Positions 5,982 through 15,323 of a stretch of DNA of 30,286 bases are shown piece by piece. The number at the start of each line of letters is the position of its first letter. Position 1 is the first letter of the stretch. A model generated the notes under the pieces. It searched no databases. It was not told the origin of the DNA and saw nothing but the letters and a program-made list of their open reading frames with translations. Made by a program: the position numbers and the translations under genes. The DNA is from a bacterium. Lineage in GTDB: Bacteria; Patescibacteria; Dojkabacteria; SC72. Where the stretch lies: the NCBI GenBank assembly GCA_029553845.1, contig JAKPKF010000049.1, forward strand, positions 1 through 30,286, read 5' to 3'.

Positions 5982-6014
5982 TAAAAAGAAAAAGTACTGA
6001 TTTTCACCAGTACT
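5982..6014 (-). terminator. Intrinsic terminator after the holin
   Basis: On the minus strand: AGTACTG (6014-6008), 8-base loop, CAGTACT (5999-5993), then TTTTCTTTTT. It lies just after the stop of the 6022-6264 gene and just before late element copy 1. Confidence 0.8.
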
Positions 6015-6021
6015 ATTCATT

Positions 6022-6264
6022 TTATTTATTTATGTTGATTGAAGTTTTATCTATCAACTTATGAGCTAGGTCTATAGAAGCTTCACCTATTAAGTATAGC
6101 GCTGAGATTACTATCCAAGCTATAATTAAGTATTTACCAAACTCACTATTGATTACAGCGTCTGGTGCTATAAAAGTTGCTGTAGCTACTAATGCTGTTG
6201 TGATTACCCACACCCAAAATTTTCTACTACAAAGTTTAACGATTAAGATTTTTAGTTGAGCCAT
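6022..6264 (-). CDS. Holin-like protein, two transmembrane helices (80 residues)
   Basis: The start MAQLKILIVKLCSRKFW is chosen because it matches the end of the preceding gene (13-bp overlap). There are two hydrophobic helices (about 15-33 and 44-63) and a hydrophilic, charged tail (LAHKLIDKTSININK). This layout fits small phage holins that make inner-membrane holes for the endolysin. Position beside a second holin-like protein and near the lysis cassette supports this. No specific holin family was recognised. Confidence 0.7.
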   Translation of the reverse strand: MAQLKILIVKLCSRKFWVWVITTALVATATFIAPDAVINSEFGKYLIIAWIVISALYLIGEASIDLAHKLIDKTSININK

Positions 6265-6590
6265 GGGAATGCTCCTGCAAAAAGAGCAACTATTGCTGCC
6301 CCAATAATTATTTTGAAAGCAGTATCTACTATAAACTTCCATTTAGTAGCTGCTTTCTTTTCTTCAGCGTTGTTTAAGTCGTTAGTTACTACAAATAAAC
6401 TGTCTATTTGAGTAGAATGTTTATCTAGCAAGCTAAAGACTCTTTTATTACTTTTTTCTATCTCATTTTTAAGTAAGTCTATTTCGTTCCGCTGCAACCT
6501 AGTTTCAACTACGATTTCTTTAAGCTCTTCTAAAGTGCTGTCGATTCTATCGAGTCTATAAGTTATCATTTCACGTTTCTCCTGTTCCAT
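6252..6590 (-). CDS. XhlA-like holin partner: coiled coil plus C-terminal membrane helix
   Basis: 112 residues. The first about 80 are charged heptad-like helices (YRLDRIDSTLEELKEI) and the last about 25 a single membrane helix (FKIIIGAAIVALFAGAF). This is the arrangement of the haemolysin XhlA/holin-partner group. ATG 6590 has GGAGG 7 bases upstream; ATG 6569 (MITYRL) with its own AGGAG is also plausible. Its last codons overlap the start of the two-helix holin gene, so the pair is probably translationally coupled. Confidence 0.65.
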   Translation of the reverse strand: MEQEKREMITYRLDRIDSTLEELKEIVVETRLQRNEIDLLKNEIEKSNKRVFSLLDKHSTQIDSLFVVTNDLNNAEEKKAATKWKFIVDTAFKIIIGAAIVALFAGAFPWLN

Positions 6591-6610
6591 TGTTTACCTC
6601 CATTTAATAA

Positions 6611-6640
6611 GTCACTCCCAGGGAACTCCCAGGGAGTGAC
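6611..6640. terminator. GC-rich hairpin after the fibre gene
   Basis: GTCACTCCC (6611-6619) pairs with GGGAGTGAC (6632-6640). It lies between the fibre stop and the XhlA-like start. On the minus strand no strong T run follows, so it could be a weak terminator or an mRNA-stabilising hairpin. Confidence 0.5.
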
Positions 6641-6646
6641 TTTGTT

Positions 6647-9600
6647 TTATAAAGTTATTGTTGAAAGTACTTTTTCGTTATCACGAAGATGTACGTCATT
6701 TTCAATGTCACTATCTATTTTCCAATAGCCGTAGTGTATGGCCCAGTTATCTGGAGAAGTTGTAGTACCTCTACCATAAGTTGCTGTGAACATCACAGGA
6801 AGTAAGTCTAGTTTATTCATAGTGAACGCTTTACAACCATTACCAGCTGCTAAGTCGTGATACACTAAGTTCCACCATGGCTGTACTCTACTACTATTTA
6901 TAGTTCTGCCACCGAATGAAGTAAATTTTCTGTAAATTGGAGTATTAGTTCCGTTGAAGAACATTGCGAATGTACCTTGTTTTATTACAGTAGTAGCTTC
7001 TGCACTAGGAGCAAAAAAGATTGCATTACCTATAGGCACTGCTGTCCAAGTTGCATTAAAAATTGTATGATTAACATTATGTATTGCAAATGTACCATTT
7101 TTTATAGTCATAACTTTTAAGATTTTAGCAGCAGACGTTGACGAAGAAACAGCACCATCAAAACCAAGTATTACTAAAGTTCCATCAGCCATTTGGAAAA
7201 CAGAGTTACCTTTACCCCGGCCACCACCATTAACATCAGCCCAAGCCATTCTACCCCAGTTGACACTATTTCCAGTATTAGTATCTACAGTAGTTATAGA
7301 ACCGTCAAGTCCTATTTTTTCGATTGCTCCAATTGCCCCTGAGTAAGTTACCCATAGATTACCTTCGTTATCAAAACCACGATTACAGATTGCTCCCATT
7401 CTATAGGCTCCAGCCTTAGTTAACGCTTGTGGCGCGCTATTACCAGATTTCAAAATTCTATAATAATTAGGTGTAGAGTCTGCAGTTGTTGTGTTTGCCG
7501 TCCCATATGTATCTGGGCTAAACACATAAATGTAGTCACCAACTTCTTCTATAGTAAACTCTTGGCCAATGAATGCATGCACATTATCATTATCTGAACC
7601 TTTTGTAGTTAGACGCCAAGCTTTAATTGGCTCATTATCTTGAAGAGTATCGTCACATCTGTAAATAAATGCTCCAGGAGTATTGTTAAGAGTTCCATAG
7701 AAAGTACCCCAAACGTTACCGTTACTATCAGTAAAAGTTCGTTTACCAGCAGTAGAAGAAATATAAGAAGTATCAGTACCCACGTACGCCAATCTAGTAT
7801 GAGTTATAGGAGCTCCAACCGTACCAGCGTCAGCTGACAGAACATTGAAAACACCAGTAGTGCCATCTGGCTTACAACATAAAATTCTATAGTTTTCATT
7901 ATAATTAGCATTAGGGAACCAAACGTTTTCATTACCAGCAGCTTGATTTCCATAAGCACCCCAGTTTCCTGTAGCTGGAAAGTCAAACTTTTTAGCGGCT
8001 AAAACATCTTCTTCACCTAAGTCATTCATGCCTAAAATATAACCATAAGTTGCATTAGTGTTTTCAAAGTACCCTGAGGATGAACCTGTTCTAGGCAGCC
8101 ATACTGCAGAGTGATTTCTAGCGGACACACCTGTAGGTAAACAGTATATGTCAGATGGGTACGTAGCGGGTGTAGTTGCTCCAACTTTCATACCACCTAG
8201 TATTTTACCGTCTTTTAATGCAAAGAAAATGTTAGATTGAGCAAGTGAATTACAACTTACATAAACTACACCAGCCGCGTCTCCAGTATAATGAGCATTA
8301 ACTTTATGAAGATATAGTTGTACTGCCTCTGCTGTATAGCTTGGACTACCAAAGCCATCGAAAGAAAGTACACGCTGTTTTCCTTTGCTTGGATTTGACG
8401 CTATGACAGTTGCACTGTCATATCTTGCAGCATAAAACCATTCTTTACCATCATAACAAAATTGAGATTTTACCTGGTCTATTCCATTGTTGTATCTATT
8501 ATTATTAAAATAATAATAGCTAACATCATCCGGTGAGAACGCACCGCTCATAAGTTGTATAGTAAGTTGGTCACCATGATGTTGACGCCAGTCATCATCA
8601 GCTTTTGACAAATTGAGATTAGTGTCTATGTAGCCTTTAGTCACAACTTTATCTAAGTCTACGTCTGCTGCATTATCTGGGGCAGTAGTTACAGTCATAG
8701 GCGCTGAAGATGTCACCTTAAAGCCATCATCGTCATTTGATAGTGATGTTACTACAGATTGGCCACTGTATTCTCTATTCAAACCTTGAACTTCTTCTGT
8801 TACATCTACCCAAGCACCATCTTTACGACAGTACGGAACACCGTCTACAGGGGCGTTCCCAACTTTACCATCGATTTGAGTTTGTAAGTTGGCTTCTTCA
8901 GTAGTTGCCCAGTCCATCATGTAATCTATTGCGTCAGTGTTAGCTTGTATAAGTCCATCATGTAGTAAGTCTTTAGCTTGAAGTGCTGCTATAGCCACAT
9001 CAGCTTCATTTTTGTTAGAAGTGATTTGTGATTGTAAGTTTGCATCAGCATGTTCACGCGTAGTTGCCTCTGAACTTATCATCTGTCGTGTTGCAGTATC
9101 AATTTCGTCTTGTTCAGCTGAAGTTCTATAATTGGCCAACAAATAATAAATTGTTAAGTCAAAAGTAGTTCCATTGAAAATTGCTATACCAGGATTAGCT
9201 CCACTGCCAACACCAATTTGTTGAACCATGTATGTATCGCCAACTGCTGAAGTTGAAATAAGAGCCTGTAAGTCTGTTACATCTTCAACAGAGCCTTTAT
9301 AAGAAAATGCAGATGTTCCATCACCTTCAATAGCAAGTGAAACGTTTCCCCATTTAGGCCTGATTGTTGAGTTAAATTGTATAGCTCTATTTGTAGAACC
9401 AACGTTAACAGTAGAACCATTATCAACGAAAACAACTTGCCCTGCTGAGTTTATCATTTGTCCAGCTGTGCCAAACTTTACGCTGCCTTCGATTGCACCA
9501 TCGAGAACTGTTGCATAATTAACTGTTGCTGTATCAACTTCTGCTGTTTCTGTTTGAGTTCTATTAGTTGATAGATTAGTCACTTGTAAATTTACCATAG

Positions 9601-9973
9601 GCCTATCAACTTCTAATTCTTTGATTTTAGCTTTGCTAAGTACTGTTAAGTCCTTATAAGTGCCTTCACTTTCTTGCGCGTTAAGAACTTGAATGTTATC
9701 TACAGAAAGTCGTTTAATGTAGCCATGTTCACCAGTAGCTTGATTAAAGTTTAATTGCCCAGTTAAAGCTAAGTTACTACCATTACCTTGAACAAAAGTA
9801 AGAGCAGGAATGTTAGCCTCTTGCAAGTTGGCTTGTACTGCGTTGATTTTGTATGTACCAATAAATTGGGACATTGCAGCTACTGTTGCCTGTAGTTCTT
9901 TTAATTGTTTCTCTAATGCTATTCCATTTGAACCTGTTACACCACTAGAGCCTTTGAGTTGGTCTGTTATCAT
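6647..9973 (-). CDS. Tail fibre / receptor-binding protein (1108 residues)
   Basis: A large, Thr/Ser/Asn/Gly-rich structural protein. The N-terminus has a short coiled coil (ALEKQLKELQATVAAM), a probable trimer-forming and attachment part. The middle (about 280-370) has more coiled-coil heptads (QSQITSNKNEADVAIAALQ), and the C-terminal about 600 residues look like repeated beta-propeller or beta-helix blades with NGNVWGTFYG, EGNLWVTYSG and WGRMAW segments. Such layouts are common in fibres that bind the cell surface. The start has AGGAG. It lies downstream of the nozzle-like gene and upstream of the holins. No enzyme motif was seen. Receptor binding is inferred from size, position and composition. 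Confidence 0.75.
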   Translation of the reverse strand: MITDQLKGSSGVTGSNGIALEKQLKELQATVAAMSQFIGTYKINAVQANLQEANIPALTFVQGNGSNLALTGQLNFNQATGEHGYIKRLSVDNIQVLNAQESEGTYKDLTVLSKAKIKELEVDRPMVNLQVTNLSTNRTQTETAEVDTATVNYATVLDGAIEGSVKFGTAGQMINSAGQVVFVDNGSTVNVGSTNRAIQFNSTIRPKWGNVSLAIEGDGTSAFSYKGSVEDVTDLQALISTSAVGDTYMVQQIGVGSGANPGIAIFNGTTFDLTIYYLLANYRTSAEQDEIDTATRQMISSEATTREHADANLQSQITSNKNEADVAIAALQAKDLLHDGLIQANTDAIDYMMDWATTEEANLQTQIDGKVGNAPVDGVPYCRKDGAWVDVTEEVQGLNREYSGQSVVTSLSNDDDGFKVTSSAPMTVTTAPDNAADVDLDKVVTKGYIDTNLNLSKADDDWRQHHGDQLTIQLMSGAFSPDDVSYYYFNNNRYNNGIDQVKSQFCYDGKEWFYAARYDSATVIASNPSKGKQRVLSFDGFGSPSYTAEAVQLYLHKVNAHYTGDAAGVVYVSCNSLAQSNIFFALKDGKILGGMKVGATTPATYPSDIYCLPTGVSARNHSAVWLPRTGSSSGYFENTNATYGYILGMNDLGEEDVLAAKKFDFPATGNWGAYGNQAAGNENVWFPNANYNENYRILCCKPDGTTGVFNVLSADAGTVGAPITHTRLAYVGTDTSYISSTAGKRTFTDSNGNVWGTFYGTLNNTPGAFIYRCDDTLQDNEPIKAWRLTTKGSDNDNVHAFIGQEFTIEEVGDYIYVFSPDTYGTANTTTADSTPNYYRILKSGNSAPQALTKAGAYRMGAICNRGFDNEGNLWVTYSGAIGAIEKIGLDGSITTVDTNTGNSVNWGRMAWADVNGGGRGKGNSVFQMADGTLVILGFDGAVSSSTSAAKILKVMTIKNGTFAIHNVNHTIFNATWTAVPIGNAIFFAPSAEATTVIKQGTFAMFFNGTNTPIYRKFTSFGGRTINSSRVQPWWNLVYHDLAAGNGCKAFTMNKLDLLPVMFTATYGRGTTTSPDNWAIHYGYWKIDSDIENDVHLRDNEKVLSTITL

Positions 9974-10017
9974 TTAGATTTCTCCTTTTTGAGTGTCTAA
10001 CTTATTAAGTTAGTTTT

Positions 10018-10284
10018 CTATTTATTTCTTTCGTCGTATTTTTCTCGGAAAGTTTTGTATTGTTCACCGGTCAAACTATGTGGCTTAATTACCATCTTAT
10101 AGTCTGGCCCATGTATTTCTATTTCAACAGGTGAAAGTTGATGAGCCGCCGCGTTAACTACGTTCTGTATTAGTTCATAGTTGAGTGGTAGTCTAGCTAA
10201 TTCTTTTATCTGTTTTTTAAGTTCGATTTCTGCTTTTAATTCAGCTCGAACTCTCTTAAATGTTTCCCTTAAAATTCTTATCAT
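10018..10284 (-). CDS. Unknown 88-residue protein between nozzle and fibre
   Basis: Starts MIRILRETFKRVRAELKAE, a strongly basic/acidic helix, followed by a C-terminal part with a beta-like segment (VEIEIHGPDYKMVIKPH). ATG 10284 has GGGGAAC upstream. Overlapping reading upstream to 10335 is unlikely because it would run into the end of the preceding gene. The function is not recognised; the location suggests a minor tail or fibre-attachment or assembly protein. Confidence 0.6.
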   Translation of the reverse strand: MIRILRETFKRVRAELKAEIELKKQIKELARLPLNYELIQNVVNAAAHQLSPVEIEIHGPDYKMVIKPHSLTGEQYKTFREKYDERNK

Positions 10285-10300
10285 TTGTGTTCCCCTTTTT

Positions 10301-13300
10301 TTAAGCACGTATTTTAGCGCCAGTTCCAGTCTCACTAAAGTCTGTTATGTCAGTTCCAATAAAAGTTATGTGTATTAAGTCATCTGTTGTTATCGCCAAC
10401 TTAAAACTATTTCCTTTTGGGTATTTAGGAGTCATTCGTATTCTAACGTTACGTCCTTGCCAGTCAGTTGGATTTATCACAACATCTTTAGTTTCAACTT
10501 CCATTTCCTTTCCATTAAGTGTTGTTAGTTTAAGCTTAAGTCGTTTAGGAGTTTTCTGTTCTTCTTTAGTAGCGAACAATACAATGTCTGTATAAGCAAA
10601 GTTACTAACGGCAGCATCACTCCCTAAAAATTGAGTTGCTAGTACAAACTTATCTGGAGTACCAAGTACTGGGCTAAAAATTCTCCAACTGGCGTTAATG
10701 TCATCACCATAAGTTACAGCAACACCATTACAAGTTCCTAGTAAAATTGCACCTTTATCAACATCGACGGAACCAATGTCCTGCGGCGTTCGTATAATTA
10801 ACTCGTCTGTATCTTTGTCTTCCTCATCAGTTAACAAGTAAAGCACTTGTTCTTTTGAACTATAAACAGCGTCCCTTACAAATCCTTTGTTAGACAAGAA
10901 GTCGATTGGCTGCATAGTATTTGAACCAGTAAAAATGAACAAACGTTTTTCCCAGTCAGAATAAAAGTAAGCTTCTGAACCAGAGTTACTCAAGTACTTC
11001 ATTCCTAATGCATAACAAACGAATGTATTTACAATAGTGTCGCCACCTCCTAAGTAGTAGATTGCCTGTCCATCATAATAATAGTTGCTACCATAGATTG
11101 TAAAAATTGTGTCACCATAATAAATTGTATTACTTAACAAGTAGCCCATCATAGTTCTATTTTGTGCACTAACAAGTCTAGCTCTCATGTTATCTAAAAG
11201 TTTTACTGTAGGAGTGATGTAGTTTACTCCTTCTACAGTAGCACCAATTGGTATAGGCAACATTACTGATGAAGTAGTTATGTACCATTGAGTTCCTTCT
11301 TTCAAAACATTATTTACTGGCTTTCCCCATAAGTCGTATCTATAGTCACCATGTGGGTCGTCAGTCTTCCTATTAGTAGTTTTGTATTTTATAGATGTTT
11401 CAGCTGAACGTAAAGTATAAAAGCTATCTATAGATTCGTCAACATCATAAAAGTTACCTAGTACTGGCTTCATTATCGGGAAGCGTTGATTTATCGCCTC
11501 ACTAATAAATGCCTTTCTATCAGCAGCATTTAATGCTATAGGTAAAGTTATGGCCACTGTTAACAAACTAGTACTACAGTTCTTTTCAGTTAATTGAACG
11601 TTGTTCCCGGCCGCTTGGTACCACGTATCATTAGTGATTGTATTTTTTTGTAAGATTATTTCACCTATACTAAGTTGGTGTTCATTGTTGTATGGTATCG
11701 CTGTTCTGAAAATTGTTATGTTACCACTTCTATCTTCAGAAATGTAGTTGTTGTTATCTAGTACGTTAGTTATAAAATTATAGTCGGCAACTTTTTTTAT
11801 TCTCAACTTACGGGCGTCACTAGTTTTATCTATGTAGAAAAGTATGTTGTCTATCATCATGATGTAGCCAGTCTCTGTTAATTGAATGTTGTATTCGGTA
11901 TGGTCACCAACAACAGTGAACAAAGATTTCTTAAATGCTACACCAGCAACAGAGAGTCCATTAACTAAAAGTTTGAAGTGGCTCTCTTTTCCACGTATAA
12001 GTGGAACGGTGAACGGGATTGACATAAGTAGACTATTAGTACCTATGTTAGTATTTCCAACAGTATAGACTAGTTTGTTAAGTTCGCCACTAGTAAACGG
12101 GAAGTTGTAAGAAGCAGCTGTCACTTTAGCTTTAATCGATTCTCTACGTTCCATTTCTTGTCCACCAGCAGTAGTAGTACAACCAAGAGTATAAATGTAA
12201 GCTTCTGTTACATTAGTTGCAACATACGTTCTAACATAGTTTTTACTCCAGCCCTTTCCATACGCCCAATAAACACCATTGTCATCAGCATAGTTAGAAA
12301 AGAAGTGACGTTTTGGTGCAGTATCAGTTCCATCAGCAGTGTCATTTTGGCTCATGTTAACACGAGTTATTTCAGTAGGTGCTACTGTTTTAATTATGAT
12401 TTTATAAGTTGGGTCATTATTGTATGGCCTGTAGCCAGCAAGAAGTGGCCATTGTATTTGAGATGCACCATCATTCCAAGTGTCCCATCGTATGACACCA
12501 TTAGACATCTCAGTATAAACTTTAACAACATCTGGGTCTGGTATTGGCTCACCTGTTATCATTCCTTCAGCACTAACAGTACCAAACCAGTTGAGTTGAG
12601 TTACTTGAGTACCATCTGTTAAATTATAAACAAAAACACATCTACGTCTAGCGTCAGTATCTTCACAACCAGCGTATAAGTAAGTGATTAGTCCTTCTTT
12701 GATTACTGTAGCTGAACCTAATTTACCAAGTGGTGTAAACTTATTGTATTTAACTTTAGCAAAATAATTATCATCGTCTAGTTCATAAAAATAAACATGA
12801 CTATCGTATTCAGTTGCAAATGTATTTTCTATTTTACTAACGATTAACTTAGGACTATTCTCTAAAGTCATACAACTAGAAAGTACTGCTGAATGAGCAT
12901 TAGAAGTCGGGTCTTCCGGGTCCATAATTTTCTTAACAGAGATTGTTGTTCCATCAAGATTTTGTAGAGCTAAGTAGTAAATGTCGTTGACTAAATAAAT
13001 TGTATAGATTTTATCATTATAGATTGCTTGAGAAGTTACAGTACCAGATTGAGCAATTTCACACTCTATCTTTTCTGTTAACAACCACTTAAACGGCATG
13101 TCATAATTTTTATTTTTTAGGTCTGTTAACATCGCGCCAGCTTCTTCACCACCATCGTATAATTGGTCTATAGTTAGACTATTTCCAACAGTAGTAGGAA
13201 AGCCGGTATGTTCAGTTTTCATAATGTTAGAAAGCGCCCCATTAAAAGTTAGACAGCTTTTTTCTTGAAACTTTGGCTCTTGTGGATTACAAGTTGTATC

Positions 13301-13348
13301 AAGTGATGATGTATTTAAACGTGCGTTCAGTGGAACGTTGTATAGCAT
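10301..13348 (-). CDS. Very large tail nozzle/hub-like virion protein (1015 residues)
   Basis: Beta-rich, Tyr/Thr/Asn-rich protein starting MLYNVPLNARLNTSSLDT. Repeated blade-like segments (for example ITYLYAGCED, YFYSDWEKRLFIF) suggest beta-propeller folds. In short-tailed phages, a large propeller-containing protein forms the nozzle at the end of the tail (T7 gp12 type). The C-terminal 120 residues (DIVLFATKEEQKTPKRLKLKLTT) look like an immunoglobulin-like or jelly-roll domain. It is directly downstream of the capsid gene's terminator and of a late element, so it starts its own transcript. The nozzle role is inference from fold impression and order. Confidence 0.6.
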   Translation of the reverse strand: MLYNVPLNARLNTSSLDTTCNPQEPKFQEKSCLTFNGALSNIMKTEHTGFPTTVGNSLTIDQLYDGGEEAGAMLTDLKNKNYDMPFKWLLTEKIECEIAQSGTVTSQAIYNDKIYTIYLVNDIYYLALQNLDGTTISVKKIMDPEDPTSNAHSAVLSSCMTLENSPKLIVSKIENTFATEYDSHVYFYELDDDNYFAKVKYNKFTPLGKLGSATVIKEGLITYLYAGCEDTDARRRCVFVYNLTDGTQVTQLNWFGTVSAEGMITGEPIPDPDVVKVYTEMSNGVIRWDTWNDGASQIQWPLLAGYRPYNNDPTYKIIIKTVAPTEITRVNMSQNDTADGTDTAPKRHFFSNYADDNGVYWAYGKGWSKNYVRTYVATNVTEAYIYTLGCTTTAGGQEMERRESIKAKVTAASYNFPFTSGELNKLVYTVGNTNIGTNSLLMSIPFTVPLIRGKESHFKLLVNGLSVAGVAFKKSLFTVVGDHTEYNIQLTETGYIMMIDNILFYIDKTSDARKLRIKKVADYNFITNVLDNNNYISEDRSGNITIFRTAIPYNNEHQLSIGEIILQKNTITNDTWYQAAGNNVQLTEKNCSTSLLTVAITLPIALNAADRKAFISEAINQRFPIMKPVLGNFYDVDESIDSFYTLRSAETSIKYKTTNRKTDDPHGDYRYDLWGKPVNNVLKEGTQWYITTSSVMLPIPIGATVEGVNYITPTVKLLDNMRARLVSAQNRTMMGYLLSNTIYYGDTIFTIYGSNYYYDGQAIYYLGGGDTIVNTFVCYALGMKYLSNSGSEAYFYSDWEKRLFIFTGSNTMQPIDFLSNKGFVRDAVYSSKEQVLYLLTDEEDKDTDELIIRTPQDIGSVDVDKGAILLGTCNGVAVTYGDDINASWRIFSPVLGTPDKFVLATQFLGSDAAVSNFAYTDIVLFATKEEQKTPKRLKLKLTTLNGKEMEVETKDVVINPTDWQGRNVRIRMTPKYPKGNSFKLAITTDDLIHITFIGTDITDFSETGTGAKIRA

Positions 13349-13356
13349 TGTAGTCT

Positions 13357-13377
13357 CCTATTTATTATAATTAGACG
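13357..13377 (-). promoter_or_regulatory. Late 21-bp element, copy 2
   Basis: The same element as at 5961, between the capsid terminator and the 1015-residue gene, merging into AGGAG for that gene. Being placed right after a strong terminator supports promoter function. Confidence 0.7.
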
Positions 13378-13386
13378 CTACTCAAA

Positions 13387-13427
13387 TAAAAAAAAACGGG
13401 CCAGCAAGATTTCTCTCACCAGCCCGT
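13387..13427 (-). terminator. Strong intrinsic terminator after the capsid gene
   Basis: A 14-bp RNA stem (13414-13427 with 13396-13409, including G-U pairs) closed by a GAAA tetraloop and followed by a run of U. It lies 18 bp after the capsid stop codon. Confidence 0.9.
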
Positions 13428-13445
13428 CGGGGGAAAATATTTTAA

Positions 13446-14825
13446 TTAGTTGCTATTAAGCACTGCTACACCAGCTGAAGCTGTTTTACGTAAAATGAAG
13501 TTACCATAAACATGTGCGGCGATTCTAAACTCTGGTCCGTATTCACCAGCAGTACCTTGTTCAACAGTGAAGAGTTTGTCGATGTTAACGTTAGGTCCGA
13601 ATGATTTTCCGAGGCCTTGGTCACCAACAGCAGTCACTTCATGTTTGCCCATTTGGCCGTTAGAAACAGGGTCGATTGCTCTACCAACATTTCCTAAGTC
13701 GTAGAAAACTAATTCATCTTTTTCAAGACAGTAGATTACGTTTTGTGGGCAGTATGGGTCGATTACTGTACGTCCGATGAATGCATCACCGAATGCAGTT
13801 GCAAGTTCGTTTACACCTGAAGTGATTGATTGTTTACCAGGCATTGCGGCATTAGTTGCTTGCCATAAGTTTGCACTTACACCAAGTTCTGAGCCAATTT
13901 TGTCCCAAGTTTCATCATTAACTATCATAATGTTGTTAAGCCCACCAGCTCTTTTTGTTTTCTTAAGCAATGCAATCATTACTTCAGAAACAGTTTGTCC
14001 TGCTGCTTGTTTAACAAATTGTCCTGAAAGTCTTTCAACAGCTTGTGAACGATTTACTCCACGGAATGGAGTTGCAATGTAAGTTGTCCATGTTGCACCT
14101 GTTCTATCTGCTATTGTAGGTAAGATGTCAGGTAAACCTTCGATACCACGAGCTGTTCCGTCTGAACCACGAGAAGTGTAAAGTTCGATTACGTCGCCTT
14201 TTGCTATTGCAGCACCAGTTACAGATGCATCAAAAGTGATTGTTAAGTCATTAATTGCTGTTACTGTCATAACACCCGCTTTGAGAGTACCACCAGGAGT
14301 ACCAGTTGCGATTACGAAGCGTGAACCAACGTCAAGTTTCATTATACCAGCAGAAGTTAGAGTAAGTTGATTACCAGTAGCTGCTACAGATGCTATTGCT
14401 GATTTACATGTATCGATTACACCCCACTTACCACCGTATAAATAAGTAGCAAGCACTTTAGAAAGAGCATCGAAACATGCTGCCATTTTGTTTGACAAGA
14501 TTGCCATGTAAGCACCACGTTCATCTTCTGAAGTTAGGATTTCTGGCTGATTGATTGTGAACATACCAAAACAGTATCCTTGTTCAACTTTCCATTCACA
14601 GTTACGTGCACCAGTTGCTGGATTGTTAGCAACAGTTGAGTATACTGAACCAACGTTACCACCATTACCGTATTGAGCAGCGTATTTAATTTCCTTTCCA
14701 CCACTCCAAGTTTTCTTTGGAATAGCAGCAAGCACTGGGCTGTTTTGGTATTTAAGATTGTCTACACCTGACAAGTAAACAGTTTTAAGTAAGCTTGTCA
14801 TGTACGCGTTTGAGATTAATGCCAT
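13446..14825 (-). CDS. Major capsid protein (459 residues)
   Basis: Found in the classical place: after portal and scaffold, with its own strong terminator. The length and composition (Ala/Gly/Val-rich, few Cys) fit an HK97-fold capsid protein. Supporting segments are an N-terminal arm with MALISNAYMTSLLKTVY, an A-domain-like NNIMIVNDETWDKI, and a C-terminal EYGPEFRIAAHVYGNF typical of podovirus capsid proteins. The start has AGGAG. An inserted beta domain (about 140-215; LTLTSAGIMKLDVGSRFV) resembles a small Ig-like insertion. Shell formation is inferred from the family. Confidence 0.88.
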   Translation of the reverse strand: MALISNAYMTSLLKTVYLSGVDNLKYQNSPVLAAIPKKTWSGGKEIKYAAQYGNGGNVGSVYSTVANNPATGARNCEWKVEQGYCFGMFTINQPEILTSEDERGAYMAILSNKMAACFDALSKVLATYLYGGKWGVIDTCKSAIASVAATGNQLTLTSAGIMKLDVGSRFVIATGTPGGTLKAGVMTVTAINDLTITFDASVTGAAIAKGDVIELYTSRGSDGTARGIEGLPDILPTIADRTGATWTTYIATPFRGVNRSQAVERLSGQFVKQAAGQTVSEVMIALLKKTKRAGGLNNIMIVNDETWDKIGSELGVSANLWQATNAAMPGKQSITSGVNELATAFGDAFIGRTVIDPYCPQNVIYCLEKDELVFYDLGNVGRAIDPVSNGQMGKHEVTAVGDQGLGKSFGPNVNIDKLFTVEQGTAGEYGPEFRIAAHVYGNFILRKTASAGVAVLNSN

Positions 14826-14851
14826 AATTATGTTCTCCTATTGTTTGGCTA

Positions 14852-15292
14852 TTATAGTCCGCTAGAGTATCTTGCGAACTCTTCGGCTAATTGTTCTTCT
14901 AAGTTAGCGCCTTCGTCTTCGTCTTCTGCTTCTACAGTTACTTCAGCTTTATAACCTAGTTTTGCTAAACGTTCTTTTAAGTCGGCGATTCTACTATTAA
15001 CTTCACCAGCTTCATCGAACCCATCTGTACCATAACCACTCATCTCTTTAAGTCTATTATAAAACTCTCGACGGCAGTCAAAGTCATCACCATAAAGTAC
15101 TTTCATTCCTGGCTCTATACCAGAGAAGTCATAAGTACTACAGAAAGTTTCAAAACGTTCGTTGTCGGTAAACTCATCATCAGCTTCAAGCAACGATTTA
15201 ATGATTACGTCGTTCACTGTGTGTTCTAATGATTGGAGTCTAGTGTCAATGATTGTTAAAACTTCTTTCAGCTTTTTCAGAGTATCATTCAT
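14852..15292 (-). CDS. Probable scaffolding protein (146 residues)
   Basis: A highly acidic, helical protein between portal and capsid. It has an N-terminal coiled coil (LKKLKEVLTIIDTRLQSLEH), a Glu/Asp-rich end (VEAEDEDEGANLEEQLAEE) and few aromatic residues. Scaffolds of short-tailed phages often have this size, charge and place. The last residues (RYSSGL) carry no obvious basic capsid-binding tail. It is preceded by late element copy 3. Not proven from the sequence. Confidence 0.65.
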   Translation of the reverse strand: MNDTLKKLKEVLTIIDTRLQSLEHTVNDVIIKSLLEADDEFTDNERFETFCSTYDFSGIEPGMKVLYGDDFDCRREFYNRLKEMSGYGTDGFDEAGEVNSRIADLKERLAKLGYKAEVTVEAEDEDEGANLEEQLAEEFARYSSGL

Positions 15293-15302
15293 TTAGATTT
15301 CT

Positions 15303-15323
15303 CCTATTTATTATAATTAGACG
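15303..15323 (-). promoter_or_regulatory. Late 21-bp element, copy 3
   Basis: Overlaps the end of the portal gene: the portal stop codon TAA lies inside the element. It leads into AGGAG for the scaffold gene. Confidence 0.65.

Noticed and set aside
12158..12622. 154-residue plus-strand frame inside the nozzle gene
   Set aside because: No ribosome-binding site and unlikely composition; it is the reverse frame of a clear minus-strand gene.
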